64,000 nt of DNA from Streptomyces coacervatus (GCF_029223485.1 NZ_JARHTP010000027.1:62001-126000); one strand, 5' to 3'; shown: positions 40,117-49,322, counted from the first letter of the stretch. The notes: generated by a model not told the origin, from the letters alone. Numbers and translations are program-made.

Positions 40117-41148
40117 TCAGCGCATCCAGGCGTTGTAGTCCATGACATCGCCGGCCTCGACGCCGTACTCGGGCTCCGCCTTGGTGAAGGTGGTCTCCAG
40201 GCCGAGTACGGCACCGGTGGACGGGTCCATGATCAGCATCCGGCGGGTGCCGGGAGCGTCGTACACATACGCCTGACCGCGCCGCCCGAGCCGGTCGGTC
40301 ACCTGCCCGGCCTGCCGCAGCCCCTGGGTGTCCGCGAGGAGCCGTGCCACCGTCGCCGATTCGCGGGCACCGAGCGTCCAGTGGTCGAGCAACTCGGCTA
40401 CGGCGTCGAGGAGTTCGGGAGTCGTGAGCTTGGTGTGGTAGGACGCGGCCTCCTGGAGGTAGGCACGCAGCCCGGCGACGTCGTGCGGCGGGGGCGACTC
40501 GGGCGGTGCGTCGCTCCAGCTCGGCGGATAGGTCTGCCTGGTGAGCACATGGCCGTCCTCGACCAGGTGCGGATCGCCACCGCCGTCGTCGAGGACGGGC
40601 CGGCCCGGGTGGCGCGGGTCGGTCGCCACCACGAGCTCGGTGTGGCTGCCGTCGGCCTTCCAGCGCACGACGCGCTCCGTCGGGAGCGTGATCGGAGGCT
40701 CCGAGTCGCTCATGCCGAGGCTCCAGGACTGCACGTGCGTGCCCTTGCGCAGCGGCGGCGCACCTTCGGCCGTGGCCTGGCGCTGTGCGCGGTCGGCCAG
40801 CGCGTCGAGGGGTACGGGGGTGGAGTCGGCCTGGACGACCAGGGGGCGCGGCGCGGCCACGGCCGGCGGCGTGCCGGGGCCGCTGACGACCAGGGTCAGC
40901 GTGACGGCGGTGACGACGGCCGTGGCGGCGAGCCCCCAGGCCAGCCGGGCGCGGTGAGCACGGACCGGGCCGCCGTTCGGGAGTCGCGCCCGCAGCCGGC
41001 GCAGCCGCGTGCGGCGGTCCGCGGGGCGCCCGTGCAGCAGTTCTTCAAGGCGCCGCTCGGCGCGGTGGTCCAGCGGTCCGTCGCCGTAGTGAGGGCCGTC
41101 GACCGGCACCGGGTCGGCGCGGCGCAGGAGTTCGAGTTCGTCAGCCAT
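40117..41148 (-). CDS. CU044_5270 family protein (predicted anti-sigma/regulatory membrane protein)
   Basis: 343 residues. The cytoplasmic N-terminus (about 70 residues, ADELELLRRADPVPVDGPHYGDGPLDHRAERRLEELL) precedes one membrane helix, LAWGLAATAVVTAVTLTLVVSG. An extracytoplasmic domain follows, with VRWKADGSHTELVVATDPRHPGRP, DVAGLRAYLQEAASYH and GQAYVYDAPGTRRMLIMDPSTGAVLGLET. These are hallmarks of CU044_5270 proteins, which are usually encoded with an ECF sigma factor and probably control it. Its start overlaps the end of the sigma gene by 8 bases. ATG 41148 has AAGGA 8 bases upstream. Confidence 0.85.
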   Translation of the reverse strand: MADELELLRRADPVPVDGPHYGDGPLDHRAERRLEELLHGRPADRRTRLRRLRARLPNGGPVRAHRARLAWGLAATAVVTAVTLTLVVSGPGTPPAVAAPRPLVVQADSTPVPLDALADRAQRQATAEGAPPLRKGTHVQSWSLGMSDSEPPITLPTERVVRWKADGSHTELVVATDPRHPGRPVLDDGGGDPHLVEDGHVLTRQTYPPSWSDAPPESPPPHDVAGLRAYLQEAASYHTKLTTPELLDAVAELLDHWTLGARESATVARLLADTQGLRQAGQVTDRLGRRGQAYVYDAPGTRRMLIMDPSTGAVLGLETTFTKAEPEYGVEAGDVMDYNAWMR

Positions 41149-41692
41149 GGCCGTGTTCCTTCGCGGGGATCGCATCGGCGGAGGGCGGGGTGGGGCGCAT
41201 GCGGTCTATCTCGGCTCTCAGCCGGCGCCGGGCGCGATGGAGCCGCATCGATGCGGCCCGGCTGCCGCAGCCGAGGGCGACGGCGACCTCGTCGACGCCC
41301 AGTTCCTCCCACGCCGTCAGGCGCAGCACCTCCTGGTCGGTCTCGGACAGGCGGGCCAGGGCGTCGTGCACCCAGGAGCCCGGGGTCTCCGCGTCGGGGC
41401 TCGCCACGATCTGCCGGCCGTGCGCGGTCTCGTCATTGCCCAGCCGGTCGACCAGCCGGCGGCGCCGCCCGTAGCCGCGTACCGCGTTCGCCAGGCAGTT
41501 GCGGGCCACGCCGTACAGCCAGGGCAGGGGGGACCCCGGCAGGTCGGCCCGGCGTCGCCAGGCGACCGTGAACACCTCCGCCACCACTTCCTCCACCTCG
41601 CTGGTCCGCCCGTCCAGTCGCCGCGCGACATAGCGGCTGACCGCCCAGTAGTGCTCGCGATAGGCAGCGGCGAAGATCTCGTCGTTGCTCAT
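41141..41692 (-). CDS. ECF RNA polymerase sigma factor
   Basis: 183 residues. Region 2 is FAAAYREHYWAVSRYVARRLDGRTSEVEEVVAEVFTVAWRRRADLPGSPLPWLYGVARNCL and region 4 is LARLSETDQEVLRLTAWEELGVDEVAVALGCGSRAASMRLHRARRRLRAEI. It has no N- or C-terminal extensions and fits ECF groups paired with CU044_5270 proteins. Its stop lies inside the partner gene (8-base overlap), which indicates coupled translation. It directs transcription of a small, unknown regulon. The divergent cytochrome oxidase gene starts 106 bases from its start codon and may share the regulatory region. Confidence 0.88.
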   Translation of the reverse strand: MSNDEIFAAAYREHYWAVSRYVARRLDGRTSEVEEVVAEVFTVAWRRRADLPGSPLPWLYGVARNCLANAVRGYGRRRRLVDRLGNDETAHGRQIVASPDAETPGSWVHDALARLSETDQEVLRLTAWEELGVDEVAVALGCGSRAASMRLHRARRRLRAEIDRMRPTPPSADAIPAKEHGHG

Positions 41693-41797
41693 GTTCCGTT
41701 CGTGTCCGGCACCATCCGGATCGTCACACCCGTTTCCGTGATTCTCGTCGCGTCACCCGAGTGTGACCGGCGTACCCGGAGCGGACACAGGCGGGGC

Positions 41798-43405
41798 ATG
41801 AGGCACCTCAAGTGGCTGACGACCACCGACCACAAGACGATCGGGACGCTCTATCTCGTCACGTCGTTCGCGTTCTTCCTGATCGGCGGCGTGATGGCTC
41901 TGCTCATGCGCGCCGAACTGGCCCGTCCGGGCCTGCAGATCATGTCGAACGAACAGTTCAACCAGGCGTTCACGATGCACGGCACGATCATGCTGCTGAT
42001 GTTCGCGACGCCGCTGTTCGCCGGCTTCGCCAACTGGATCATGCCGCTGCAGATCGGCGCCCCGGATGTGGCCTTCCCGCGGCTGAACATGCTCGCCTAC
42101 TGGCTCTATCTCTTCGGCTCGACGATCGCGGTGGGCGGCTTCCTCACCCCCTCGGGTGCGGCCGACTTCGGCTGGTTCGCCTACTCCCCGCTGTCGGACG
42201 CGGTCCGCTCGCCGGGTGTCGGCGCCGACCTGTGGATCATGGGTCTGGCCTTCTCCGGCTTCGGCACGATCCTCGGTGCGGTCAACTTCATCACCACCAT
42301 CATCTGCATGCGCGCGCCGGGCATGACCATGTTCCGCATGCCGATCTTCGTGTGGAACGTGCTGCTTACCGGCGTTCTCGTACTCCTGGCATTCCCGGTA
42401 CTGGCCGCCGCCCTGTTCGCGCTGGAGGCGGACCGTAAATTCGGTGCGCATGTCTTCGACGCGGCCAATGGCGGCGCCCTGCTGTGGCAGCACCTCTTCT
42501 GGTTCTTCGGCCATCCGGAGGTGTACATCATCGCGCTGCCGTTCTTCGGAATCATCAGCGAAGTGATCCCGGTGTTCTCCCGCAAGCCGATGTTCGGCTA
42601 CATGGGCCTCATCGGCGCGACGATCGCCATCGCGGGTCTGTCCGTGACCGTGTGGGCCCACCACATGTACGTCACCGGCGGTGTACTGCTCCCGTTCTTC
42701 TCCTTCATGACGTTCCTCATCGCCGTACCGACGGGCGTGAAGTTCTTCAACTGGATCGGAACGATGTGGAAGGGGTCGTTGAGTTTCGAGACCCCGATGC
42801 TCTGGGCGACCGGCTTCCTGATCACGTTCGTCTTCGGCGGCCTGACCGGCGTGATGCTCGCCTCACCGCCATTGGACTTCCCGACCTCCGACACCTACTT
42901 CGTCGTCGCCCACTTCCATTACGTCATCTTCGGCACCGTCGTGTTCGCCATGTTCTCCGGATTCCATTTCTGGTGGCCCAAGTTCACGGGCAAGATGCTC
43001 GACGAACGCCTCGGTAAGATCACCTTCTGGACGCTGTTCATCGGCTTTCACGGCACCTTCCTGGTCCAGCACTGGCTGGGGGTGAACGGAATGCAGCGCC
43101 GGATTCCCGACTATCTGGCAGTGGAGGGCCTGACGACGCTCAACACGGTGTCGACGATCTTCTCGTTCCTCCTCGGGATGTCGTTCCTGCCCTTCTTCTA
43201 CAACGTCTGGAAGACCGCGCAATACGGCGAGAAGGTCGAGGTCGACGATCCGTGGGGCTACGGCCGTTCCCTGGAGTGGGCGACCTCCTGTCCGCCCCCA
43301 CGGCACAACTTCGTGGCGCTCCCCCAGATCCGCAGCGAATCCCCTGCTTTCGACCTGCACCATCCCGGATCCCCTGCCCCGGAAAGGGAGTTGACCGCGC
43401 CATGA
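41798..43405 (+). CDS. ctaD: Cytochrome c oxidase subunit I, stand-alone paralogue
   Basis: 535 residues with 12 helices. It starts MRHLKWLTTTDHKTIGTLYL and holds all metal sites: MHGTIMLLMF (heme a), WQHLFWFFGHPEVYII (His-Tyr cross-link and CuB), VWAHHMYVTGG (CuB His pair) and FVVAHFHYVIFGT (heme a and a3 ligands). The proton-path Glu is FFGHPEVYI. The catalytic core is thus intact. No subunit II, III or heme synthesis gene is adjacent, so subunits must come from the main cta operon; paralogous ctaD genes are known in Streptomyces. The next gene overlaps by four bases and encodes a small membrane protein. Confidence 0.93.
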   Translation: MRHLKWLTTTDHKTIGTLYLVTSFAFFLIGGVMALLMRAELARPGLQIMSNEQFNQAFTMHGTIMLLMFATPLFAGFANWIMPLQIGAPDVAFPRLNMLAYWLYLFGSTIAVGGFLTPSGAADFGWFAYSPLSDAVRSPGVGADLWIMGLAFSGFGTILGAVNFITTIICMRAPGMTMFRMPIFVWNVLLTGVLVLLAFPVLAAALFALEADRKFGAHVFDAANGGALLWQHLFWFFGHPEVYIIALPFFGIISEVIPVFSRKPMFGYMGLIGATIAIAGLSVTVWAHHMYVTGGVLLPFFSFMTFLIAVPTGVKFFNWIGTMWKGSLSFETPMLWATGFLITFVFGGLTGVMLASPPLDFPTSDTYFVVAHFHYVIFGTVVFAMFSGFHFWWPKFTGKMLDERLGKITFWTLFIGFHGTFLVQHWLGVNGMQRRIPDYLAVEGLTTLNTVSTIFSFLLGMSFLPFFYNVWKTAQYGEKVEVDDPWGYGRSLEWATSCPPPRHNFVALPQIRSESPAFDLHHPGSPAPERELTAP

Positions 43406-43752
43406 GCAACGAGGACGCGCAGGTGCTCCTCAATGAGATCGAGGGGCACCTGCTGATCGCCGCCGCCCGCGAGGAGGGACGTACGGCCGCCGTGCGTTTC
43501 AGCGCCCCGTTCGACTGGCTGACGCAGGCTCAACGGGAGGATGTGGAGCGCCGGTTCGAGACGGAGTACCTCGCACTCGCCCGCGCCTCGTGGCAGCGCT
43601 CCGCGGAGCGTGCCCGCGAGTTGCGGGGCGAGTACGAGGAGGCCTACCGCGGACTGCGGCGCCGCCTGCTGGCCGGCTGGCTGCTGGCGTGCACCGCGGT
43701 CGCGGCCGTCGGCGTCCTGCTGTTGCCGATCGCCTGGGCCGGCGCTAGTTGA
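43402..43752 (+). CDS. Small membrane protein coupled to ctaD, 116 aa
   Basis: 116 residues from an ATGA overlap with ctaD. A soluble helical part (MSNEDAQVLLNEIEGHLLIAAAREEGRTAAVRFSAPFDWLTQAQREDVERRFETEYLALARASWQRSAERARE) ends in one membrane helix (LLAGWLLACTAVAAVGVLLLPIAWAGA). No known domain is recognised. The tight coupling suggests an accessory or assembly role for this oxidase paralogue. Its stop overlaps the convergent alpha-galactosidase gene by 8 bases. Confidence 0.7.
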   Translation: MSNEDAQVLLNEIEGHLLIAAAREEGRTAAVRFSAPFDWLTQAQREDVERRFETEYLALARASWQRSAERARELRGEYEEAYRGLRRRLLAGWLLACTAVAAVGVLLLPIAWAGAS

Positions 43753-45712
43753 GCGTCCACTTCTGGTTGTCGCCTGTCCCGCAGGACCACAACACCATGG
43801 AGGTGCCGTTGGCAGTGGCCGCGTTGTAGGCGTCCAGGCACAGGCCCGCGTTGACGTTGGTGATGGTGCCGTCGCTGTTGACGGTCCACTTCTGGTTGTT
43901 CTGGCCGTTGCAGTCCCAGATGACGACCTTGGTGCCGTTGGTCGTGCCGAGGTTGTAGGCGTCCAGGCACTTGTTGCCGTACACCACGAGCTCCTTGCGG
44001 GAGGTGTACGTCCAGGCCTGGTTCTGGCCGCCGTTGCAGTCCCACAGCTCGGCCTGGGTGCCGTTGGTGATCGTGTTGTTGTAGATGTCCAGGCAGCGGC
44101 CCGACTGCTTGCCGACGACCTGGGCGCCGTTCGCGCCGGGCAGCGGCCGGACCGTGATCGAGTCGAGGGTCGGTGCCCCCGAGAAGGTGAGCGAGTTGGC
44201 CGAGCCCTTGGACAGGCCGACCTCGACGGAGACCGTGCCCGGGCTGGAGCCGGTCGGCGGGAAGGAGATGGTGGTGGCGCCCTGGCCGTTGACCTTGAGG
44301 GTGCCGGTGCGTGCCGTGGACGTGTTGTTCGTGTACGAGACGTCCACGACCTTGACGCCGGTGCTCCCGGCGACCACACCGGAGAAGCCGGAGGTGCCGG
44401 TGTACGTGCTGCTCGACGCCTCCGTCCCCCCGGTGACCGTCAGCATGACCGAGCCCCCGGCAGGAACACTGGTGGTGTAACTCGTGCCGTAGGAGCCGAC
44501 ATTGGCGCGGGCCCACAGGTCACGCACGGTCGCGGACGCGTTGGTCAGGCCGAGGTCGGACCAGCGGACGGTGATGTTCTGGGCGGAGGAGGTGCGGTTG
44601 AGGAGGGTCACGGCGCGGTTGCCGCTGCCGGCGAGCACCTTGCCGTAGACCTGCAGCCCGGTCGTGTCCTCGGCGACCTTGACTCCCTGGAGTCCGCGTG
44701 GGTCCTGGTCGACGGCGATGACCTCGGGGTTCTTCAGGATCCCGGCGGTCTCGGAGGTCATGGTGGACAGGTCGTTGCCGGCGAGGAGTGGTGCACCGGA
44801 GATGGCCCACAGGTTCATATGGGTGCGGTTCTGGGCGGCGGTGAAGCCGTCCATGCCGACCATCAGCATGTCCGGGTCGTTGTAGTAGCCGGTGTGCTGC
44901 GCGGTGGGGTGCAGGGTCTGGTCGAAGTTGGACAGCAGGTTTGTCATCGACGGCTTGTTGCCGTAGTAGATGATGTCCGTGCTGGTCCGCCACATCGGGG
45001 CCTGGCCCGGTGCCCAGTTCCAGGGGTTCTGCTTGCCCCAGTTGCAGATGGAGAGAGTGAGCGGGCGGCCGGTGGTGGCCGTCGCCTTCGTGACCGCGTC
45101 GCTGATCGACTGGTACGTCGTCGCCGCGTCGAGTCCCTCGGCGTCGCCGCCGCACCAGTCGACCTTGACGAAGTCGAAGCCCCACTTGGAGAACTGGAGC
45201 ATGTCCTGGTCGTAGTGGCCCTCGCTGCCGGTGTTCGGGGCGGCGGGGCGGCCGGTCGGGAAGTAGTAGCCGCAGCCGTCCTTGCCGGCGTCGGTGTAGA
45301 TGCCGGCCTTGAGGCCCTTGCTGTGGATGTAGTCGGCGATGGCGCTCATGCCGCCGGGCCACTCGCTGGTGTCGACGGTGATGTTGCCGGCACTGTCGCG
45401 GGTGCCCTGCCACCAGCCCTCGTCGATGTTGATGTACTTGTAGCCGGCCGCCGGCAGCCCCGCCGCGACGAACGCGTCGACCTGCTGCTTGATGACGTTG
45501 TAGTCGATCTTCGAGGCGAAGCTGTTCCAGGAGGCCCAGCCCATGGGGGCGGTGGGCACGGATATCTGACGGGTCGTCGCCGCCTGCGCAGGGCCGGGTG
45601 CCGCGAACAGGAGCGCGGCGGCCGCGGTGAGGGCGAGGGCGAGGAGACGTACGGCGGCGGCTCTGCAGCGGCGTACGAGACCTCTGTGGGTCGAGCGCGG
45701 AGGGGGGTACAT
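43745..45712 (-). CDS. Secreted GH27 alpha-galactosidase with CBM13 (ricin-type) domain
   Basis: 655 residues. A basic signal peptide (RRCRAAAVRLLALALTAAAALLFAAPGPAQAA) precedes a GH27 TIM barrel (APMGWASWNSFASKIDYNVIKQQVD, INIDEGWW, FVKVDWCGGD with the nucleophile Asp, and YNDPDMLMVG with the acid/base Asp). A beta-sandwich domain (NRAVTLLNRTSSAQNITVRWSDLGL), a CBM35-like piece and a C-terminal ricin-type trefoil (GRCLDIYNNTITNGTQAELWDCNGGQNQAW, repeated three times with QNNQKW) follow. It hydrolyses alpha-galactosides outside the cell, in galactomannan or galacto-oligosaccharides. The ATG at 45712 has GGAG upstream. The operator-like palindrome at 45780 lies in its promoter region. Confidence 0.93.
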   Translation of the reverse strand: MYPPPRSTHRGLVRRCRAAAVRLLALALTAAAALLFAAPGPAQAATTRQISVPTAPMGWASWNSFASKIDYNVIKQQVDAFVAAGLPAAGYKYINIDEGWWQGTRDSAGNITVDTSEWPGGMSAIADYIHSKGLKAGIYTDAGKDGCGYYFPTGRPAAPNTGSEGHYDQDMLQFSKWGFDFVKVDWCGGDAEGLDAATTYQSISDAVTKATATTGRPLTLSICNWGKQNPWNWAPGQAPMWRTSTDIIYYGNKPSMTNLLSNFDQTLHPTAQHTGYYNDPDMLMVGMDGFTAAQNRTHMNLWAISGAPLLAGNDLSTMTSETAGILKNPEVIAVDQDPRGLQGVKVAEDTTGLQVYGKVLAGSGNRAVTLLNRTSSAQNITVRWSDLGLTNASATVRDLWARANVGSYGTSYTTSVPAGGSVMLTVTGGTEASSSTYTGTSGFSGVVAGSTGVKVVDVSYTNNTSTARTGTLKVNGQGATTISFPPTGSSPGTVSVEVGLSKGSANSLTFSGAPTLDSITVRPLPGANGAQVVGKQSGRCLDIYNNTITNGTQAELWDCNGGQNQAWTYTSRKELVVYGNKCLDAYNLGTTNGTKVVIWDCNGQNNQKWTVNSDGTITNVNAGLCLDAYNAATANGTSMVLWSCGTGDNQKWTLN

Positions 45713-45779
45713 GCGGCTCCGTAGGTGATGAGGGGGGAGGGCCCCGGCTTCCGTAGGGACAGGACACACAGGCAATCCA

Positions 45780-45793
45780 TTCGATATCTCGAA
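45780..45793. promoter_or_regulatory. Palindrome upstream of the alpha-galactosidase
   Basis: TTCGATATCTCGAA has 5-bp arms (TTCGA/TCGAA) around TATC, 68 bases upstream of the GH27 start codon. This could be a LacI-type operator or part of the promoter; no regulator gene lies adjacent to it. Confidence 0.35.
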
Positions 45794-45936
45794 CAAGGAT
45801 CGGTGAATCGAACGCATCGCGGGCCGAAAGTAGAGCCACAGGGAGCGTCAAGTCAACGGAAGTGACAAGCGTGAAGTGGCCTTTCTCGACGGGGTGTTCT
45901 CGCTCGGCGGCGCCCGGTGGCGCCATACTGGCCATC

Positions 45937-47178
45937 GTGCGCGTAGCGATCATGACGGCGGGATCCCGGGGTGACATCGCCCCGTACACCGGACTCGGAC
46001 ATGGGCTCTCCCGTGCCGGGCATGAGGTCACTCTGGTCACGCATGCCCGGTTCGAACCGCTGGTGGCAGGTTCGGGGGTCCGTTTCCATCCGCTGCCGGT
46101 GGACCCCCGGGCCGAGTTGGAGTCATCGCGGGGGCGCAGGCTGCATCGCAGTGCGTCCGGTGCGGGGAAGCTGGTGCGGGTGGTCGCGATGGCGCGGGCG
46201 CTGGTCGGGCGGATGACGGACGATCTCGTGGCGGCCGCCCGGTCGGCCGACATGCTGCTGCTGTCCGGCTCGGTGGGGCCGCTGGGGCGCACCATCGCCG
46301 AGGGCCTGTCCCTGCCGTATCTCGATGTGCCTCTTCAACCCCTTGCCCCCACAAGGGAGTTCGGGCCCCCGATGCTGGGGGCTCGCTCCCTCGGAGCCGT
46401 GGGCAACCGGATCGCCGGGCACGGGGTGGTTCTGGCCGTGGAGCAGGTCTTCGCGGGGGCACTGCCTGCCGTACGGGAGCGGCTGGGACTGCCTCGTGCG
46501 ACTGCCGCCGCGGCATGGCGGGACCGAGACCGGACGGAGCGGCCGGTGCTGCACGGATTCAGCCCGCTGGTGGTGCCACGGCCGTACGACTGGCGGCCGG
46601 GTCTGGCCGTGACCGGATACTGGTGGCCGTACGACTCAGAGGCTCAACTCCCTTCCGTGCTGCAGGACTTCCTCGCCGCTGGACCGGCACCCGTGTACGT
46701 GGGCCTGGGCAGCGCGACCGTGCCCGACCCCGAGCGGCTCAGCATCTGCATCGTGCGCGCTCTGCGCCGGGCCGGGCTGCGCGGAGTGATCCAGCGCGGC
46801 TGGGCCGGCCTGGCGGCCTCCGGCGACGACATGCTGACCGTCGACGAGGTCCCGCACTCCGCGCTCTTCCCCCGCATGGCCGCCGTGGTCCACCACGCGG
46901 GCGCGGGCACGACGGCGGCGGGTCTGCGCGCCGGGGTGCCGGCCGTGCCGGTTCCGATCCAGTTCGACGAGGGCTTCTGGTCCGCCCGCCTGGTCGCCCT
47001 GGGCGTCGCCCCACGCACCCTGCCGCTGCGCCACCTCACCCCCGACACGCTGGCCACGGCGCTGATGCGGGCCACCCGAGACCCGGCGTTCGCGCGGCGC
47101 GCGGCGGAGCTGGGGGCGCGGATCCGGGACGAGGACGGGGTGGCTCCGGTGCTGGCCGCGGTGAACGGGACCGGCTGA
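45937..47178 (+). CDS. GT1-type glycosyltransferase (UGT/sterol glycosyltransferase-like)
   Basis: 413 residues from GTG 45937 (an ATG at 45952 is an alternative). The N-terminal domain begins VRVAIMTAGSRGDIAPYTGLGHGLSRAGHEVTLVTHARFEPLV, typical of UDP-glycosyltransferases. The C-terminal donor domain has PVYVGLGSATVPDPERL, GVIQRGWAGLA, TVDEVPHSALFPRMAAVVHHAGAGTTAAGLRAGVPAVPVPIQFDEGFWSARL. The HHAGAGTT...G.P motif is the signature donor-binding loop. It transfers a sugar from a nucleotide donor to a small hydrophobic acceptor. It is divergent from the alpha-galactosidase. Confidence 0.88.
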   Translation: MRVAIMTAGSRGDIAPYTGLGHGLSRAGHEVTLVTHARFEPLVAGSGVRFHPLPVDPRAELESSRGRRLHRSASGAGKLVRVVAMARALVGRMTDDLVAAARSADMLLLSGSVGPLGRTIAEGLSLPYLDVPLQPLAPTREFGPPMLGARSLGAVGNRIAGHGVVLAVEQVFAGALPAVRERLGLPRATAAAAWRDRDRTERPVLHGFSPLVVPRPYDWRPGLAVTGYWWPYDSEAQLPSVLQDFLAAGPAPVYVGLGSATVPDPERLSICIVRALRRAGLRGVIQRGWAGLAASGDDMLTVDEVPHSALFPRMAAVVHHAGAGTTAAGLRAGVPAVPVPIQFDEGFWSARLVALGVAPRTLPLRHLTPDTLATALMRATRDPAFARRAAELGARIRDEDGVAPVLAAVNGTG

Positions 47179-47242
47179 TCGCGCGCACGCCGCCCGGCAC
47201 CCGCGCACCACGGCCGGCGGCCCCGACAGCGGCGCACCCCAC

Positions 47243-47905
47243 TCAGTCGGTCGGCGCGTCCCACCCCGGCGGACGCAGAATCGCCAGCAGCTGCTGGACC
47301 AGTTCGTCCACCACCTCGTCGAGCGTCGCGTTCACCCATCCGGCACTCCAGTCGTGGAGCAGCCCGTTGACGCTGCCGATGAAGGCAGTGGCGGCGATGC
47401 GGTAGTCGCGCGGGGCGGCCTGTCCGTGGGCGGCGGCGGTGTCGGCCTCGGCGCAGATCAGGTCCACCCAGCGGGAGCGGCGGGCCAGGCGCTGTTCCTC
47501 CAGGCGCGGGCTCACGCCGATGATCTCGACGAAGGTGATCCTGATCCGGCGTGGATCGCCGGTGACGTTCGCGGCGTAGGCCCGGAAGATCGCGGTGACG
47601 CGCTCGGCGAGCGGGAGGCCCTGCGCCTCGGCGAACGCGGTCAGGACGGCCTCCTCGGCCCAGTCGTTGACCTGGAGATGCAGCGCGGCCAGTACATCCT
47701 CAAGGGTGCGGAACTCCTCGTAGAACTGGCGTGTCGACAGGCCCGCGGCCTCGCTCAGTGCCGCGACCGTGGTCGCGCGGTAGCCGGGATCGCCGCCGAA
47801 GAGTTCGAGCGCGGCGTCGAGGAATCTCCTGCGCCGCTCGGCCTGCCGTTCCGAGGCGGTCTTGCCGCCGTAGCGTCCGGTCGGCGCCCTGAGCCTTCCC
47901 GCCAC
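47243..47905 (-). CDS. TetR family transcriptional regulator
   Basis: 220 residues. GTG 47905 is chosen for its AGGGAGG site 4 bases before it. The HTH is ERQAERRRRFLDAALELFGGDPGYRATTVAALSEAAGLSTRQFYEEFRTLEDVLAAL, with the usual TetR recognition helix (TRQFYEEFRTLE). The C-terminal half is a helical ligand-binding domain ending LHDWSAGWVNATLDEVVDELVQQLLAIL. It is divergent from the secreted propeller gene. A CTTACT-AGTAAG palindrome lies between them and AGTAAGTA recurs before the GH5 gene, so both are candidate targets. Confidence 0.85.
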   Translation of the reverse strand: MAGRLRAPTGRYGGKTASERQAERRRRFLDAALELFGGDPGYRATTVAALSEAAGLSTRQFYEEFRTLEDVLAALHLQVNDWAEEAVLTAFAEAQGLPLAERVTAIFRAYAANVTGDPRRIRITFVEIIGVSPRLEEQRLARRSRWVDLICAEADTAAAHGQAAPRDYRIAATAFIGSVNGLLHDWSAGWVNATLDEVVDELVQQLLAILRPPGWDAPTD

Positions 47906-47974
47906 TGAACCTCCCTTGTCGTCCGACCGCCAATTTTGTCGTGTACGCAGTCTTGTGGAGAAGGGCACCTCTTC

Positions 47975-47990
47975 CTTACTTTCCAGTAAG
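47975..47990. promoter_or_regulatory. Operator-like palindrome for the TetR regulator
   Basis: CTTACT and AGTAAG flank TTCC, between the divergent TetR and propeller genes (70 and 68 bases from their starts). AGTAAGTA (47985-47992) recurs at 51286-51293 in front of the GH5 gene. Confidence 0.55.
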
Positions 47991-48057
47991 TAAGAATCTG
48001 AACGCGCTTGTTTTCAGATTTGGCTTCGTTCCCATCCCCTCAGAGGAGAGAGCAGTC

Positions 48058-49305
48058 ATGCCTGCCTTCAGACCCAGGCACCTTTGCTCCGTGGCCGCCG
48101 CCCTCGTCCTGACCATCACCGCTCCGGCCACCGCGGCCACCGCGGACTCGTCCGCGGCGCTGCGCGAGGTGCTGTTCGTCGGCAACAACTGGGACGGCAC
48201 CGCAACCGTCCTGAAGTCCTCCGGCGACTTCGCCAAGGTCGGCGAGATCAACGTCGTTCCCGACAAGGCGGCGCGGATCGCCGAGATCAATGCCGACCCG
48301 ATCAAGTGGATCTACTACACGGCGATCCGCAACGAGGTCGGGCAGGGCCACGACCAGTACGTCGACGACATGTACTCCACCCCTGACGGCAGGTCCGTGG
48401 TCGTCTCCCGCCCCAGCTTCGCCGACGTCGTCTCGATCGACCTGGCCACCGACAGGATCAACTGGCGTTTCCCGGTGGCCGGTTACCGCGCCGACCACAT
48501 GGCTGTCTCCCCCGACGGCACCAAGGTCGCGGTCTCGGCGTCCACCGCGAACAAGGTGCAGGTCCTCGACATCAACACCGGCAAGGAACTGGGCGAGTTC
48601 GGTACCGGCGACAAGCCCCACGAGAACGTCTTCACCAACGGCGGCAAGTACATCTGGAACATGGCGATCGGCGAGGTCACCACCTCCCTGGACGACCCGT
48701 CGATGGACTGGACGAAGGGCGACCGGCACATCACGGTCGTCGACGCCACGACGTACAAGACGGTCAAGGTCATCGACATGCGCGACCGGCTGGACGCGAT
48801 CGGCCTCACCAACTTCTCCGACGCGGTGCGGCCTGCCGCGTTCACGCCCGACTGGTCGAAGATGTACTTCCAGGTGTCGTTCTTCAACGGTTTCCTGGAG
48901 TACGACATCGCCGCCGACAAGATCACCCGGGTGAAGACGCTGCCGGAGAACCCGGCGACCAGCACCGACCGCACCACCTGGCTGCTGGACTCGCGCCACC
49001 ACGGCATCTCGATGAGCCCCGACGGCACCAAGCTGTGCGTGGCCGGAACGATGGACAACTACGCGACCGTCGTCGACCGCGCCACCCTCCAGGAGGGTCC
49101 GCTGGTCACCGCCTCCAAGCCCTACTGGGCCACGGTCAGCGGCGACGGCAAGGACTGCATCATCTCCGAGAGCGGCGCCGACCAGGTCACGGCGATCGAC
49201 TTCGCGACCGGGCAGAAGGTCACATCCGTGCCGGTCGGGGACCATCCGCAGCGGGTGCGACTGGGGCATGTGGAGGCGAACTGGTCGGGTACGTCCGGCA
49301 GTTGA
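48058..49305 (+). CDS. Secreted beta-propeller (YncE/YVTN-like) protein
   Basis: 415 residues from ATG 48058, with GAGGAGAGA 8 bases upstream. A signal peptide (LCSVAAALVLTITAPATAATA) precedes repeated YVTN/YncE-like strands: SVVVSRPSFADVVSIDLATDRINW, HMAVSPDGTKVAVSASTANKVQVLDINTGKELGEF, HITVVDATTYKTVKVIDM and HGISMSPDGTKLCVAGTMDNYATVVDR. Seven-bladed propellers of this kind serve as binding scaffolds or enzyme platforms; no catalytic residues are obvious. It is divergent from the TetR gene and likely regulated by it. A bidirectional terminator separates it from the GH5 gene. Confidence 0.8.
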   Translation: MPAFRPRHLCSVAAALVLTITAPATAATADSSAALREVLFVGNNWDGTATVLKSSGDFAKVGEINVVPDKAARIAEINADPIKWIYYTAIRNEVGQGHDQYVDDMYSTPDGRSVVVSRPSFADVVSIDLATDRINWRFPVAGYRADHMAVSPDGTKVAVSASTANKVQVLDINTGKELGEFGTGDKPHENVFTNGGKYIWNMAIGEVTTSLDDPSMDWTKGDRHITVVDATTYKTVKVIDMRDRLDAIGLTNFSDAVRPAAFTPDWSKMYFQVSFFNGFLEYDIAADKITRVKTLPENPATSTDRTTWLLDSRHHGISMSPDGTKLCVAGTMDNYATVVDRATLQEGPLVTASKPYWATVSGDGKDCIISESGADQVTAIDFATGQKVTSVPVGDHPQRVRLGHVEANWSGTSGS

Positions 49306-49322
49306 GTTCCCCGGCACAGAGC

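Noticed and set aside
41723..41767. GTCACAC and GTGTGAC as a paired operator before ctaD
   Set aside because: The arms are 31 bases apart and short; chance occurrence in GC-rich DNA is likely.
47984..48057. A longer upstream start for the propeller protein at 47941
   Set aside because: It would include the TetR operator and lacks a signal peptide at its N-terminus; ATG 48058 has a strong ribosome site and is followed by a signal peptide.
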